DNA of 64,000 bases from an uncultured Roseburia sp. (lineage in GTDB: Bacteria; Bacillota; Clostridia; Lachnospirales; Lachnospiraceae): NCBI GenBank assembly GCA_947567625.1, contig CANONN010000003.1, positions 1 to 64,000 on the forward strand, in the 5' to 3' direction. A program made the position numbers and the translations under genes. A model generated the notes under the pieces. It worked only from the letters and a program-made list of their open reading frames with translations. It was not told where the DNA came from and did no database searches. Positions 15,572 through 23,580 of this stretch are shown here, in pieces (within the stretch, counting starts at the first letter, position 1; each line of letters begins with the position of its first letter).

Positions 15572-15910
15572 TTATATTTTCATATCAAAGCTGCTGCTGC
15601 TGTGTCCTTTAAAGATCACTTTGCCATCCTCCACAGGTTCGTCCTCTTTTTTTTGCTTTCCTTTCTGCTTGCTGCCGCCATAGCCGCCCTTCCCGCGCTC
15701 CTTGCGGTCATAGCGATACTCCTCCTCTTTCTTTTGGTCCGCTCTTTGAATCTGGCTCTGCACCCGCTGTTCCTGCTGCTGCTCCTGGAACTGGATGTTC
15801 TGCTGCTGCACCATGGGACGATTATCCTCATTCTGCTTCATGGTGCTGACGTCATGTGTCTGCTGAATCATTCCATTAAACTCTACCGGTCTGATCGACA
15901 AATCTCTCAC
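15572..15910 (-). CDS. hypothetical Gln/Lys-rich protein in the fla/che operon
   Basis: The 112-residue product is not recognised. It is hydrophilic, with a central glutamine-rich stretch (residues 34-56) and a basic lysine/glycine-rich stretch (60-90). There is no membrane segment or signal peptide. It starts with GTG seven bases after the sigD stop; a TTG nine bases further in has better spacing from AGGTGAG. Position between sigD and the SwrB-like gene, in frame and tightly spaced, supports it being real. Function unknown; probably disordered and possibly nucleic-acid or protein binding. Confidence 0.6.
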   Translation of the reverse strand: MRDLSIRPVEFNGMIQQTHDVSTMKQNEDNRPMVQQQNIQFQEQQQEQRVQSQIQRADQKKEEEYRYDRKERGKGGYGGSKQKGKQKKEDEPVEDGKVIFKGHSSSSFDMKI

Positions 15911-15916
15911 CTCACT

Positions 15917-16681
15917 TTAATCACTGAAAATCCCCATATAATTGCCCATCTTTTTCCGCATCTTTAGAAGCGCCTTTGTATGTAGCTGAGAAACGCGTGA
16001 TTCCGACACTTCCAAGACATTGCTGATCTCTTTTAACGTCAAATCCTCATAATAATACAAAAGAATGACCTTGCGCTCTTTCTCGGTCAAAAGCTCGAGT
16101 GTCTCACCAAGTACCTTTTTTAACTCCTCCTGTGCGATGGCCTCCTCCGGCTGTATAAAATGCGTGTTATTTCTGGCGTCCATCACCGGCTCGCCGCCCT
16201 GTTCCAAAAATTCGTTCAGAGAAACGACATTGGTCACTTTAAGCTGGGACTGCCAGTCATTCAGCTCGGTCTCTTTGATGCCGATTTCCCTGGCAATATC
16301 CTCATCCGTGGCGTTGCGCCCGGTTTTTGTCTCGATACTTCGTATCGCCTCGTCAATCTTTTTCTGTTTCTGGCGCACGGTTCTCGGAATCCAGTCCATC
16401 TTTCGTATTTGATCTAAAATTGAACCGCGAATCCGCAAACTGGCGTATGTCTCAAATTTTACATCTTTATCCACATCAAATTTGTCGATCGCGTCGATCA
16501 ACCCGAAAATACCGTAGCTGACCAAGTCCTCGTACTCGACGTTATATCCCAGATACATACTGAGCCTACCCGCTACAACCTTTACCAACGGAGCATATTC
16601 TGTGATAATTCTTTCCCGAAGCTCGGGAGAAGGATTTTTGATATATTCATCCCATATTTTTTTTCTCTCTGCTGCTTTCAT
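15917..16681 (-). CDS. sigD: flagellar sigma factor SigD/FliA
   Basis: This sigma-28 family factor directs late flagellar and chemotaxis genes. Region 2 shows YEDLVSYGIFGLIDAIDKFD and RIRGSILDQIRKMDW near residues 50-95; region 4 ends with LKEISNVLEVSESRVSQLHTKAL. At 254 residues it is full length. The start is ATG 16681 with GGAG seven bases upstream. Its place downstream of cheD and upstream of a SwrB-like gene is the same as in B. subtilis. No anti-sigma factor FlgM is present in this window. Confidence 0.95.
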   Translation of the reverse strand: MKAAERKKIWDEYIKNPSPELRERIITEYAPLVKVVAGRLSMYLGYNVEYEDLVSYGIFGLIDAIDKFDVDKDVKFETYASLRIRGSILDQIRKMDWIPRTVRQKQKKIDEAIRSIETKTGRNATDEDIAREIGIKETELNDWQSQLKVTNVVSLNEFLEQGGEPVMDARNNTHFIQPEEAIAQEELKKVLGETLELLTEKERKVILLYYYEDLTLKEISNVLEVSESRVSQLHTKALLKMRKKMGNYMGIFSD

Positions 16682-16732
16682 CAAATATCTCCATGTCTGC
16701 CTGTCTCATCAACAAATTTGACCGATAATGCT

Positions 16733-17014
16733 TTATTCTTCCTCGCTCTCCTCCGGCTCTTCCAAAGCTTCCTCGCCTTCGGTTCCTTCTTCCGCCGCTT
16801 CCGTCTCCCCTTCTTCCGCTTCTGTTTCCTCCGGCTCCTTGAAATTGATATCAAGCAAGAACTTTACCACGCTTCCAAGTATATAAAAGAGAAACAATAC
16901 CAACAGAAGCATTTTCATAAAGCTCAGTGTTTCCATGCCCGCCCATAACCCGGCAATACTCGCGATCAATCCGGCCGACAGTGTAACCATTGCAGGTATA
17001 TATCTTGTTTTCAT
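16733..17014 (-). CDS. small membrane protein with acidic tail
   Basis: The 93-residue protein has two predicted membrane helices (about 7-27 and 31-53) and a C-terminal tail of 35 residues made largely of glutamate with alanine and glycine. It is not recognised as a named family. It lies between cheD and sigD with short gaps on each side, so it should be co-expressed with the chemotaxis genes. The tail could interact with a basic partner; this is speculation. Confidence 0.6.
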   Translation of the reverse strand: MKTRYIPAMVTLSAGLIASIAGLWAGMETLSFMKMLLLVLFLFYILGSVVKFLLDINFKEPEETEAEEGETEAAEEGTEGEEALEEPEESEEE

Positions 17015-17044
17015 AAATATTTCGCCCTTCCCGGTGCCGATCGA

Positions 17045-17530
17045 TCAGATGATTTTAACCGGTTTTCCTATTGATTTAATATAAAATTCGCCCGTCTCGC
17101 AATGAAGCTCCACGGTCCGACCATAATTCAGCCCGGTATCTTCGGCTATGAGACGAATATGCATTTTTTTGAGCATTTCCCTTGCTGCTTCCGCGTTTCG
17201 CGCGCCGATGTTGCCGATATCCGAAAGCCCGTTGACCTCAAACATTTTGGCCCCGCCCGCCATCTTGGCTACCAGGCGTTGACGGCTCGCCCCCGCGGCA
17301 ATCACTTTCTTTAACAATTGATCTATTCCAGTATCTGCAAATTTGGCAATATTCCCGTTATTGCGAACTTTTGTGCTATCCGGCAACATATAATGAACCA
17401 TACCACCAACTTTTGTCACCGGATCATAAAAAGTCAAACCAATACAAGAACCCAGTCCTAATGTTGTAATAATATCAGGACTTTTGCAGATATTTAAATC
17501 TGCCATTCCTACTTTTATTACGTTCCCCAT
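17045..17530 (-). CDS. cheD: CheD chemoreceptor glutamine deamidase
   Basis: CheD deamidates receptor glutamines and stimulates the phosphatase CheC. The catalytic cysteine lies in TLGLGSCIGLTFYDP (near residue 30) and the histidine in GGMVHYMLP (near 47). KMAGGAKMF near 90 is conserved in the family. The 161-residue length is normal and AAGGAG lies upstream of the start. It is preceded by cheC, so the CheC-CheD adaptation module typical of Firmicutes is complete. Confidence 0.95.
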   Translation of the reverse strand: MGNVIKVGMADLNICKSPDIITTLGLGSCIGLTFYDPVTKVGGMVHYMLPDSTKVRNNGNIAKFADTGIDQLLKKVIAAGASRQRLVAKMAGGAKMFEVNGLSDIGNIGARNAEAAREMLKKMHIRLIAEDTGLNYGRTVELHCETGEFYIKSIGKPVKII

Positions 17531-17541
17531 AAGACCTCTCC

Positions 17542-18162
17542 TTATATTGAAATTCCAAGTGATGATAATATTTTAACATAGGAATCCTGCTCCGGCATCA
17601 GGATAAAATATCCATTGATTGCCACATCCGCACATATTTCCGTCTGTATCAACAGCGCATTGTCACCGAATCTGCCAAACTCAATCGCAGGAACGCTCAA
17701 GATGGAGGCCGCCATATCCACTGCGATATAGGGAATCGAAGGCACGATCACCAGATTGGTCAGAGATGACATCGCAGAGAGATAGGAACCCGCAATGATA
17801 TTTCCAATCTCCTTTAACGCGGAAAGCTCCATCTCACCAAACGGCACCTCCGGCGAAACATCCGTCATCATCAGTTTATTTACCAGGTAGCGCGCCGACG
17901 GGATATCGAGCATAAACATCATACTCCCCTCCACGTCCTGCTGTACTTCCAGAAAGATTCCGATTACCACTTCCTCCTCGGCACCGATCGCCTGCCCAAG
18001 GTCTGACACCTCGATCAATCTGATGTTGGGTACATTCATATCGATCTTCATTCCCAACATATTGGCGATGGCGGTGGTAGCATTGCCGGCACCGATATTG
18101 CCGAGTTCTTTTAATACGTCTAAGTACATGTTGTTTACGTCTTCTAAGGTCAAATTATCCAC
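17542..18162 (-). CDS. cheC: CheC CheY-P phosphatase
   Basis: CheC dephosphorylates CheY-P and binds CheD. The phosphatase motif LKELGNIGAGNATTAIANML appears near the N-terminus, and a second copy LSALKEIGNIIAGSYLSAM near residue 115. I favour GTG 18162, because AGAGGAG lies about eleven bases upstream. A longer frame would begin at GTG 18240, inside the attenuator hairpin just after cheW. This leaves a gap of about 85 bases to cheW, which contains the hairpin and T-run. Confidence 0.9.
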   Translation of the reverse strand: MDNLTLEDVNNMYLDVLKELGNIGAGNATTAIANMLGMKIDMNVPNIRLIEVSDLGQAIGAEEEVVIGIFLEVQQDVEGSMMFMLDIPSARYLVNKLMMTDVSPEVPFGEMELSALKEIGNIIAGSYLSAMSSLTNLVIVPSIPYIAVDMAASILSVPAIEFGRFGDNALLIQTEICADVAINGYFILMPEQDSYVKILSSLGISI

Positions 18163-18205
18163 GCCGCTATATTCTCCTCTCAGATTAATTGTTCTATAAT
18201 AAGGT

Positions 18206-18242
18206 AAAATAAGGGCGTCTACACATGCCGTTGCAGACACCC
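18206..18242 (-). terminator. intra-operon attenuator between cheW and cheC
   Basis: On the minus strand GGGTGTCT (18242-18235) pairs with AGACGCCC (18220-18213) with one G-U, followed directly by TTATTTT. It begins seven bases past the cheW stop. The form is that of an intrinsic terminator, so transcription may drop before cheC, cheD and sigD. TATTAT shortly downstream could be part of an internal promoter. Confidence 0.6.
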
Positions 18243-18248
18243 CTATGT

Positions 18249-18698
18249 CTATACTGTTTCCCCTACAACGGAATTGATCTCAAACAAAGAAATCAACTCC
18301 TCTCCATGAGTGCCGATACCATTGATAAATCTGCCTCTGTTGGTAACTTTTTCAATCTCATCCTCACTTAAAGTGACAACCTCTTTTACTTCGTCCACAA
18401 TAATACCGATACAGCCTTTCTCCTCCAGCTTTAAAATGATAATCCTGCTGGCATTGGTGTAGATGTCGTCCTCAAGATTCATCTTGATACGGATGCTCAT
18501 CACCGGCACCACTTCACCGCGAAGATTGATGACGCCTTTAAAATAATTCTGCGCTTTGGGAACCCGGGTAATCTTTTGCATACGGACAATATTATCCACA
18601 TAGCTGATATCGATACCGTACTGCTCATTCCCCACCTTAACCACGATAAACTGTTTTCTCATCTTTTCTGCTGTATCCACTACTCGTAAATTTTCCAT
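18249..18698 (-). CDS. cheW: CheW chemotaxis coupling protein
   Basis: CheW links receptors to CheA. The 149-residue protein shows the CheW fold signatures QFIVVKVGNEQYGIDISYV, ITRVPKA, and FKGVINLRGEVVPVMSIR. It starts 14 bases after cheA. No receiver domain is attached, so it is CheW and not CheV. Normal length and strong motif conservation make this a firm call. Confidence 0.96.
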   Translation of the reverse strand: MENLRVVDTAEKMRKQFIVVKVGNEQYGIDISYVDNIVRMQKITRVPKAQNYFKGVINLRGEVVPVMSIRIKMNLEDDIYTNASRIIILKLEEKGCIGIIVDEVKEVVTLSEDEIEKVTNRGRFINGIGTHGEELISLFEINSVVGETV

Positions 18699-18711
18699 AT
18701 GATTGCCCTCT

Positions 18712-20835
18712 CTATTCCATCAGTGCGTTGGCATCTAAGATCAATGCGACTTCACCGTCACCGAGAATGGTAGCGCCACTGATAAACTTCGTATTATTGA
18801 TATATTTGCCAAGGGATTTGATTACGATCTCCTGCTGTCCGATCAGGTTGTCAACCACCAGACCTGTCAGGTTCTCGCCTTTCTTCACAATCACTACGGT
18901 AAGACTTTCCGGCTCTTTCTCTCTCGGCTCAAAATCAAGCACCTGATCCATGCGGACTAACGGAATGACTTTGCCGCGGATATGGATGACCTCCTCCGCC
19001 TCCACATACTTGATATCGCCCACCGGAATATCCTCGATATTATCAACGGAGCCAATGGAAATTGCATATTTCTCGTCGCGTATCTCCACCATCAATGCCT
19101 GAATAATGGCAAGCGTGAGCGGCAGACGCACCGTAAAGACGGTTCCGGATCCAAGCTCTGTCTTAACCTCGACATCACCGCCAAGCGCTTCGATATTGGA
19201 TTTTACCACATCTAAGCCCACGCCGCGCCCGGAGATATCGGTAATCTTCTTCGCCATCGAAAAGCTGGGCAAAAACAGCAGATTGACAATCTCTTTCTGA
19301 GACATAAGGTTGGCCTGCTCTTCTGTGATAACGCCGCGGTCGATGGCCTTATTCTTTACGGCCTCCACATCAATACCGTTTCCGTCGTCGCCGACCTCGA
19401 TAATAACGTTGTTGCCCTCCTGAAACGCTTTGAGGAAGATACTGCCGACCTCGGCTTTTCCTCTGGCAACACGCGTCTCGTTGTCCTCGAGGCCATGATC
19501 CGCGGAATTGCGCAGCAAATGCTGCAACGGGTCGCCGATCTGATCGACTACCGTGCGGTCGAGCTCGGTCTCCTCACCGGTCATATAGAGCTCCATCTTT
19601 TTGTCCAGTTTTCTGGACAAATCGCGGATCATACGCGGGAATTTGTTTACCACGCTCTCGATCGGCACCATGCGCACTTTCATCACAGACTCATGAAGGC
19701 TTGTGGTGATGCGCTCCAGATATTCGATCTGCTCGTGAAAGCCCTGGTTCTGGAATCCGCCGTTCTCCTGTGCGCCGATGGAAACCAGACTGTTTTTTGC
19801 TATGATAAGCTCGGATACCTGGTTCATCAATGCATCCAATTTTTCTATGTCAACGCGGACGGTCCTGTTTGTCACCGGCTTAGCGGCAGCCATTTTCTTG
19901 GTCGCCCCACCCTGGGCTTTGGAAGCCGGAGCAGCAGCCGTCTCTGCCTCCGCCGGCACTTCCGCCTTTTCGGGTTTCTCTGTCTCACTGGCAGCTGCCT
20001 CGGCCGCCTCCGCTTTCTCCTGCTTTTCGACAAGCGCAGCGTACTTGACTTCTTCGCCCAGCACCTCCTCAATCTCGGACACAGATCGTGCAGCATCTAC
20101 GATCTTGTCATATTCTTCGTTGGTGGACATATAAAAACTAAAATCACAGTCAAAGTGCTCGTCCTCGATCTCCTGGGAGCTGGGACTATACACCAAAATC
20201 TCTCCATACTCCTCGACCGCCTTAAATACAAGAAAAGCTCTCGCCGCTTTCAACAGACATTCTTTTTGTATGTATATGGTCATGCCGTAGATGTGCAGAC
20301 CGCTCTCCTCCGCCGCTTTGATCTTGTCTTTCTCGGAGTTGCTAAGCTCCACCTCAAGATACTTCCGCTCTTTGGCGTCCGCGGCATCCCCGCTCTCCTC
20401 CGCTGGCTTTTTCTCTTCCTTGGCAACAGCGGCAACCGGTTTTTCTCCGTTGGCAGCGGCAATGAAATCGTTCAGCTCTTTGATGATAATCTCATTGTCC
20501 TCCGTACCCTCGTCGGAGCTTGCCTTGATGTTTTCCTGATACCCTTCAATCGCGTCCAGACATTTGAACAGCAAATCTATCATCGCACTGTCCACTTCGA
20601 TCTTACCGCTTCTGACCTCCTGAAAAACATTTTCCATGTCATGCGTCAAATGCTGCATGCGCTTAAACCCCATTGTGCCTGCCATGCCCTTTAACGAATG
20701 TGCGGAACGAAACACCTCATTGATGGTGTCCATATTGTCCGGCTCTTTTTCCAGAGTCATGATGCAATCACTCAGTGATTGCAGATGCTCGTTTGCTTCA
20801 TCAATAAAGACATCCAAATATTGACTAACATCCAT
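18712..20835 (-). CDS. cheA: CheA chemotaxis histidine kinase
   Basis: CheA autophosphorylates in response to receptors and phosphorylates CheY and CheB. The start MDVSQYLDVFIDEANEH at ATG 20835 fits the family. Domains in order: HPt with H46 in RSAHSLKGMAG; a P2-like region at about 180-265; an Ala/Glu-rich linker; dimerization near 330; ATPase with NSADHG, GDDGNGID and GRGVGLDVV; and a C-terminal CheW-like domain. At 707 residues it has normal length. The long antisense open frames here are shadows of its amphipathic coding pattern. Confidence 0.97.
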   Translation of the reverse strand: MDVSQYLDVFIDEANEHLQSLSDCIMTLEKEPDNMDTINEVFRSAHSLKGMAGTMGFKRMQHLTHDMENVFQEVRSGKIEVDSAMIDLLFKCLDAIEGYQENIKASSDEGTEDNEIIIKELNDFIAAANGEKPVAAVAKEEKKPAEESGDAADAKERKYLEVELSNSEKDKIKAAEESGLHIYGMTIYIQKECLLKAARAFLVFKAVEEYGEILVYSPSSQEIEDEHFDCDFSFYMSTNEEYDKIVDAARSVSEIEEVLGEEVKYAALVEKQEKAEAAEAAASETEKPEKAEVPAEAETAAAPASKAQGGATKKMAAAKPVTNRTVRVDIEKLDALMNQVSELIIAKNSLVSIGAQENGGFQNQGFHEQIEYLERITTSLHESVMKVRMVPIESVVNKFPRMIRDLSRKLDKKMELYMTGEETELDRTVVDQIGDPLQHLLRNSADHGLEDNETRVARGKAEVGSIFLKAFQEGNNVIIEVGDDGNGIDVEAVKNKAIDRGVITEEQANLMSQKEIVNLLFLPSFSMAKKITDISGRGVGLDVVKSNIEALGGDVEVKTELGSGTVFTVRLPLTLAIIQALMVEIRDEKYAISIGSVDNIEDIPVGDIKYVEAEEVIHIRGKVIPLVRMDQVLDFEPREKEPESLTVVIVKKGENLTGLVVDNLIGQQEIVIKSLGKYINNTKFISGATILGDGEVALILDANALME

Positions 20836-20836
20836 T

Positions 20837-21898
20837 CTACTGTACCCCCACATTTTTAGTAATCGATTGTGCAACTTCCGGCAACGGAACAACTTCGTCT
20901 ACAATGCCCGTCTCCGCGATCGCCTTTGGCATACCGTAGACCACACAGGTCGCGGCATCCTCTGAGATCACATAGACGGATTTGTCTTTTGCCAGTGATA
21001 AAATTCCCTTGGTTCCGTCCGCCCCCATACCTGTCAAGACCACACACACAACCTGGTCATAGCCACAGCCGCGCAGCGAATCATACATGATATTGGCGCA
21101 TGGACGCAAACCGCTGATGGGCGGCATTTCATTGAGCGATATCCTGTGGGTGGCGCCGTTTCTCTGCACCTCCATATGTTTTCCGCCGGGAGCGATGTAG
21201 ACGATGCCCTTTTTAAGCACTTCGCCGTCCTCCGCCTCTTTCACCTGAATCGGACTGATGACATCGAGTCTTTCGGCCATTGACTTCGTAAATCCAACCG
21301 GCATATGCTGTACCAGTACCACCGGCGCATTGAGATCCTTTGGCAAAAAAGGAATAACGCTCTGCAATGCTTTCGGTCCGCCGGTAGAGCAGGCAATCGC
21401 AACAATCTTATTCCCGTTCCTGCCACCGGAACGGATGTTTGTCACCGGCGCTGACGGCCGCACTCTCTTCGACATGGCGGCAATCGGCACATTGGTTTCT
21501 TTTTTCAGAACCCCAGAAAGGACGCCCAGAAGATTATCCCGAAATCCGATTCCCTTTGCCTCTATGGCATTGGAGGGCTTGGGAACAAAATCCTCTGCTC
21601 CGAGCTCTAAGGCCGTCAACGTGATATCCGCATCCTGTACGGTCAGAGTACTGACCATAATCACAGTCGTCTTGATATTCTCCTTGCGCAACAGCTTTAA
21701 CAGCTCAAGGCCATCCATTCTTGGCATCCTGATGTCAAGAACAACACCGTCATATGTAGTTGTTTTCAATTTTTCGTAAGCTTCCAGACCATCCCGACAT
21801 GTGTCTGCTACCTGAAATGCCTCATCTGAGTTGATTATATCACATATAATCCTCCTCATGAGTGCAGAATCATCAACAACTAAAATGTTTTTCTTCAT
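20837..21898 (-). CDS. cheB: CheB receptor methylesterase, response regulator
   Basis: CheB removes methyl groups from receptors when phosphorylated. An N-terminal receiver domain has the phospho-acceptor D55 in VVLDIRMPRMDG. The C-terminal esterase has the catalytic triad S171 (ACSTGGPKAL), H198 (QHMP) and D294 (GMGADGTKG). The linker between is basic and flexible. It starts five bases before the PilZ gene end and its stop overlaps the region of the cheA ribosome binding site. Confidence 0.97.
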   Translation of the reverse strand: MKKNILVVDDSALMRRIICDIINSDEAFQVADTCRDGLEAYEKLKTTTYDGVVLDIRMPRMDGLELLKLLRKENIKTTVIMVSTLTVQDADITLTALELGAEDFVPKPSNAIEAKGIGFRDNLLGVLSGVLKKETNVPIAAMSKRVRPSAPVTNIRSGGRNGNKIVAIACSTGGPKALQSVIPFLPKDLNAPVVLVQHMPVGFTKSMAERLDVISPIQVKEAEDGEVLKKGIVYIAPGGKHMEVQRNGATHRISLNEMPPISGLRPCANIMYDSLRGCGYDQVVCVVLTGMGADGTKGILSLAKDKSVYVISEDAATCVVYGMPKAIAETGIVDEVVPLPEVAQSITKNVGVQ

Positions 21899-21902
21899 AT
21901 TG

Positions 21903-22664
21903 TCATCCTTTTTCTATGCTATCCCTCTCGGTGCGAAGTCTTCTGCGTTCTTCTTCAAAAATATATCGGATAATTTCTTCCCGTATCTTATTGTCCTGCA
22001 TACGGAACTTTACACGCGCCTCATACATAACACCCTTGGTATTCATGACTTTATAGCTGTCCACCACGTCTGCCACGAGATAATACTGGTTATCGCTGGT
22101 GGCATCCTTCAAATGCAGCTCCAAGAGCAGCACATCCGTATCGCGAATCACCCGCTCGGTGTGGAATCTTGTGCCGCCCCCGCTTAAATCCAGAAGAATT
22201 CCCACCTCGATCTTCTCGTTAAAATGTTCGTCCCTAAGGCTCCCAAAAATCTCATCCACGGTCTCCATCTGCGCCTCCGCCTCGGTCAATATAAAATAGC
22301 GCAAATCCAGCGTGCACGGATAGCGGAAAAACTCGCGGCGCTGAAACTTCTCAAGCGTGGACTTCAACTCCAGCTCCAGCAGATACATGTTGTCTTTTTT
22401 GTAGCGCTCTTTGATAATTCCCAATGCGCGGTACATGCCGCCGTTGGAGAAAAAGACAATCTCAAAGCGAATCCCCAGGGACAAAAGAACCAGACGTCCG
22501 CCCTCCGTCGGCATGGAAAGTAAAATATTTCCGTTTTCTGCAAAGTCCACTACCTGACTCTTATACGCTTTGACATTCTCTCTGGTCTTTTCATCTTTTT
22601 CCAACTTTTGTTTTACACGCATCTCTACTTTGTCGCCAAGGCGAACAATCTCAGAAAAATTCAT
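21903..22664 (-). CDS. PilZ domain protein, YcgR/DgrA-like flagellar brake
   Basis: The N-terminal half is a YcgR-type PilZN domain and the C-terminal half a PilZ domain. The c-di-GMP binding arginines are in FQRREFFRYP near residue 110, and the second motif is DLSGGGTRF near 160. Such proteins bind c-di-GMP and slow the flagellar motor. The start is ATG 22664 (MNFSEIVRLG) with AAGGAGAG upstream. Its position between flhG and cheB in the operon supports a motility role. Confidence 0.9.
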   Translation of the reverse strand: MNFSEIVRLGDKVEMRVKQKLEKDEKTRENVKAYKSQVVDFAENGNILLSMPTEGGRLVLLSLGIRFEIVFFSNGGMYRALGIIKERYKKDNMYLLELELKSTLEKFQRREFFRYPCTLDLRYFILTEAEAQMETVDEIFGSLRDEHFNEKIEVGILLDLSGGGTRFHTERVIRDTDVLLLELHLKDATSDNQYYLVADVVDSYKVMNTKGVMYEARVKFRMQDNKIREEIIRYIFEEERRRLRTERDSIEKG

Positions 22665-22701
22665 ATCGTTCTCTCCTTCTATCATTTATGTATCGATCTC
22701 T

Positions 22702-23577
22702 CTATCTACCTGCAAAAAACCAGGAAAGAAATTGTACAATTCCCCCATACATCCGGGCCTCATTACATTCGTTGTTGATCAGATTGGACGCCATCACCTC
22801 GAATGCCCGTGAGGCGTTGGCCTCCGGCACCTGGATGGAAACAATCTTCTGCTGGCGCACCGAACGGTCGAGCGCCATGTCGTAGGGTATCATTCCCATA
22901 TAATCCACCCGCCCGCTCAAAAACTTTGATACAACGGAACTGAGCTTGTCGTAAACATTTTTGCCCTCCTGCGAGGAGGTAACCTTATTGGCAATCACTT
23001 TAACGGAAGTTCGCTCCCGCCTGAAATTGGGGTTGTGATATAACGTTTTGAGCAGAGAATAGGAATCTGTCAGCGAACTCGGCTCCGGTGTCGTCACCAG
23101 CAGTACCTCAGAACTCGCCATCACAAACTCCAGCACATTATCCGCAATACCGGCGCCGGTATCGACCAGGATCACATCCGCAATCTCGTCGAGCTCACGC
23201 AGGCTCTTCACAAGATACGCAATCTGGTCGCTGGACAGATTGTTCATGCCAATCACGCCGGAACCGCCGGAAATAAACCCGACCCCCATCGGCCCCTCTG
23301 ATATAATATCACGAATATTTCTTCCGCGATAGATCAAATCACTTAAATTATATCGCGGCACGGAGCCAAACATGACTTCTACATTGGCCAAACCAAAATC
23401 CGCGTCAAAAATCAGCACACGCTTTCCCATCTTTTTGAGCTGCACCGCTAAATTGACCGCGATATTTGACTTTCCTGCACCGCCCTTACCGCTGGTTACT
23501 GTTATCACTCTGGCATTCGGCTTATGATTCTGATTTTTAATTTTGATGACATTTCTAAGCTTTTCTGCCTGGTCCAT
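22702..23577 (-). CDS. flhG: FlhG/YlxH flagellar number MinD-like ATPase
   Basis: FlhG is a MinD-type ATPase that works with FlhF to set flagellar number and place. The deviant Walker A motif GKGGAGKSNIAVNL lies near residue 29, followed by VLIFDADFGLANVEVMFG and ILVDTGAGI. The C-terminal region is hydrophobic/amphipathic, suited to membrane binding. It starts three bases after the flhF stop. Length 291 is normal. Confidence 0.95.
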   Translation of the reverse strand: MDQAEKLRNVIKIKNQNHKPNARVITVTSGKGGAGKSNIAVNLAVQLKKMGKRVLIFDADFGLANVEVMFGSVPRYNLSDLIYRGRNIRDIISEGPMGVGFISGGSGVIGMNNLSSDQIAYLVKSLRELDEIADVILVDTGAGIADNVLEFVMASSEVLLVTTPEPSSLTDSYSLLKTLYHNPNFRRERTSVKVIANKVTSSQEGKNVYDKLSSVVSKFLSGRVDYMGMIPYDMALDRSVRQQKIVSIQVPEANASRAFEVMASNLINNECNEARMYGGIVQFLSWFFAGR

Positions 23578-23580
23578 TCG

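Noticed and set aside
19495-20694. 399-codon plus-strand frame antisense to cheA
   Set aside because: It mirrors the codon pattern of cheA, shows no protein family signal and has no start context. The same applies to long antisense frames over flhA, topA, the receptor gene and motA.
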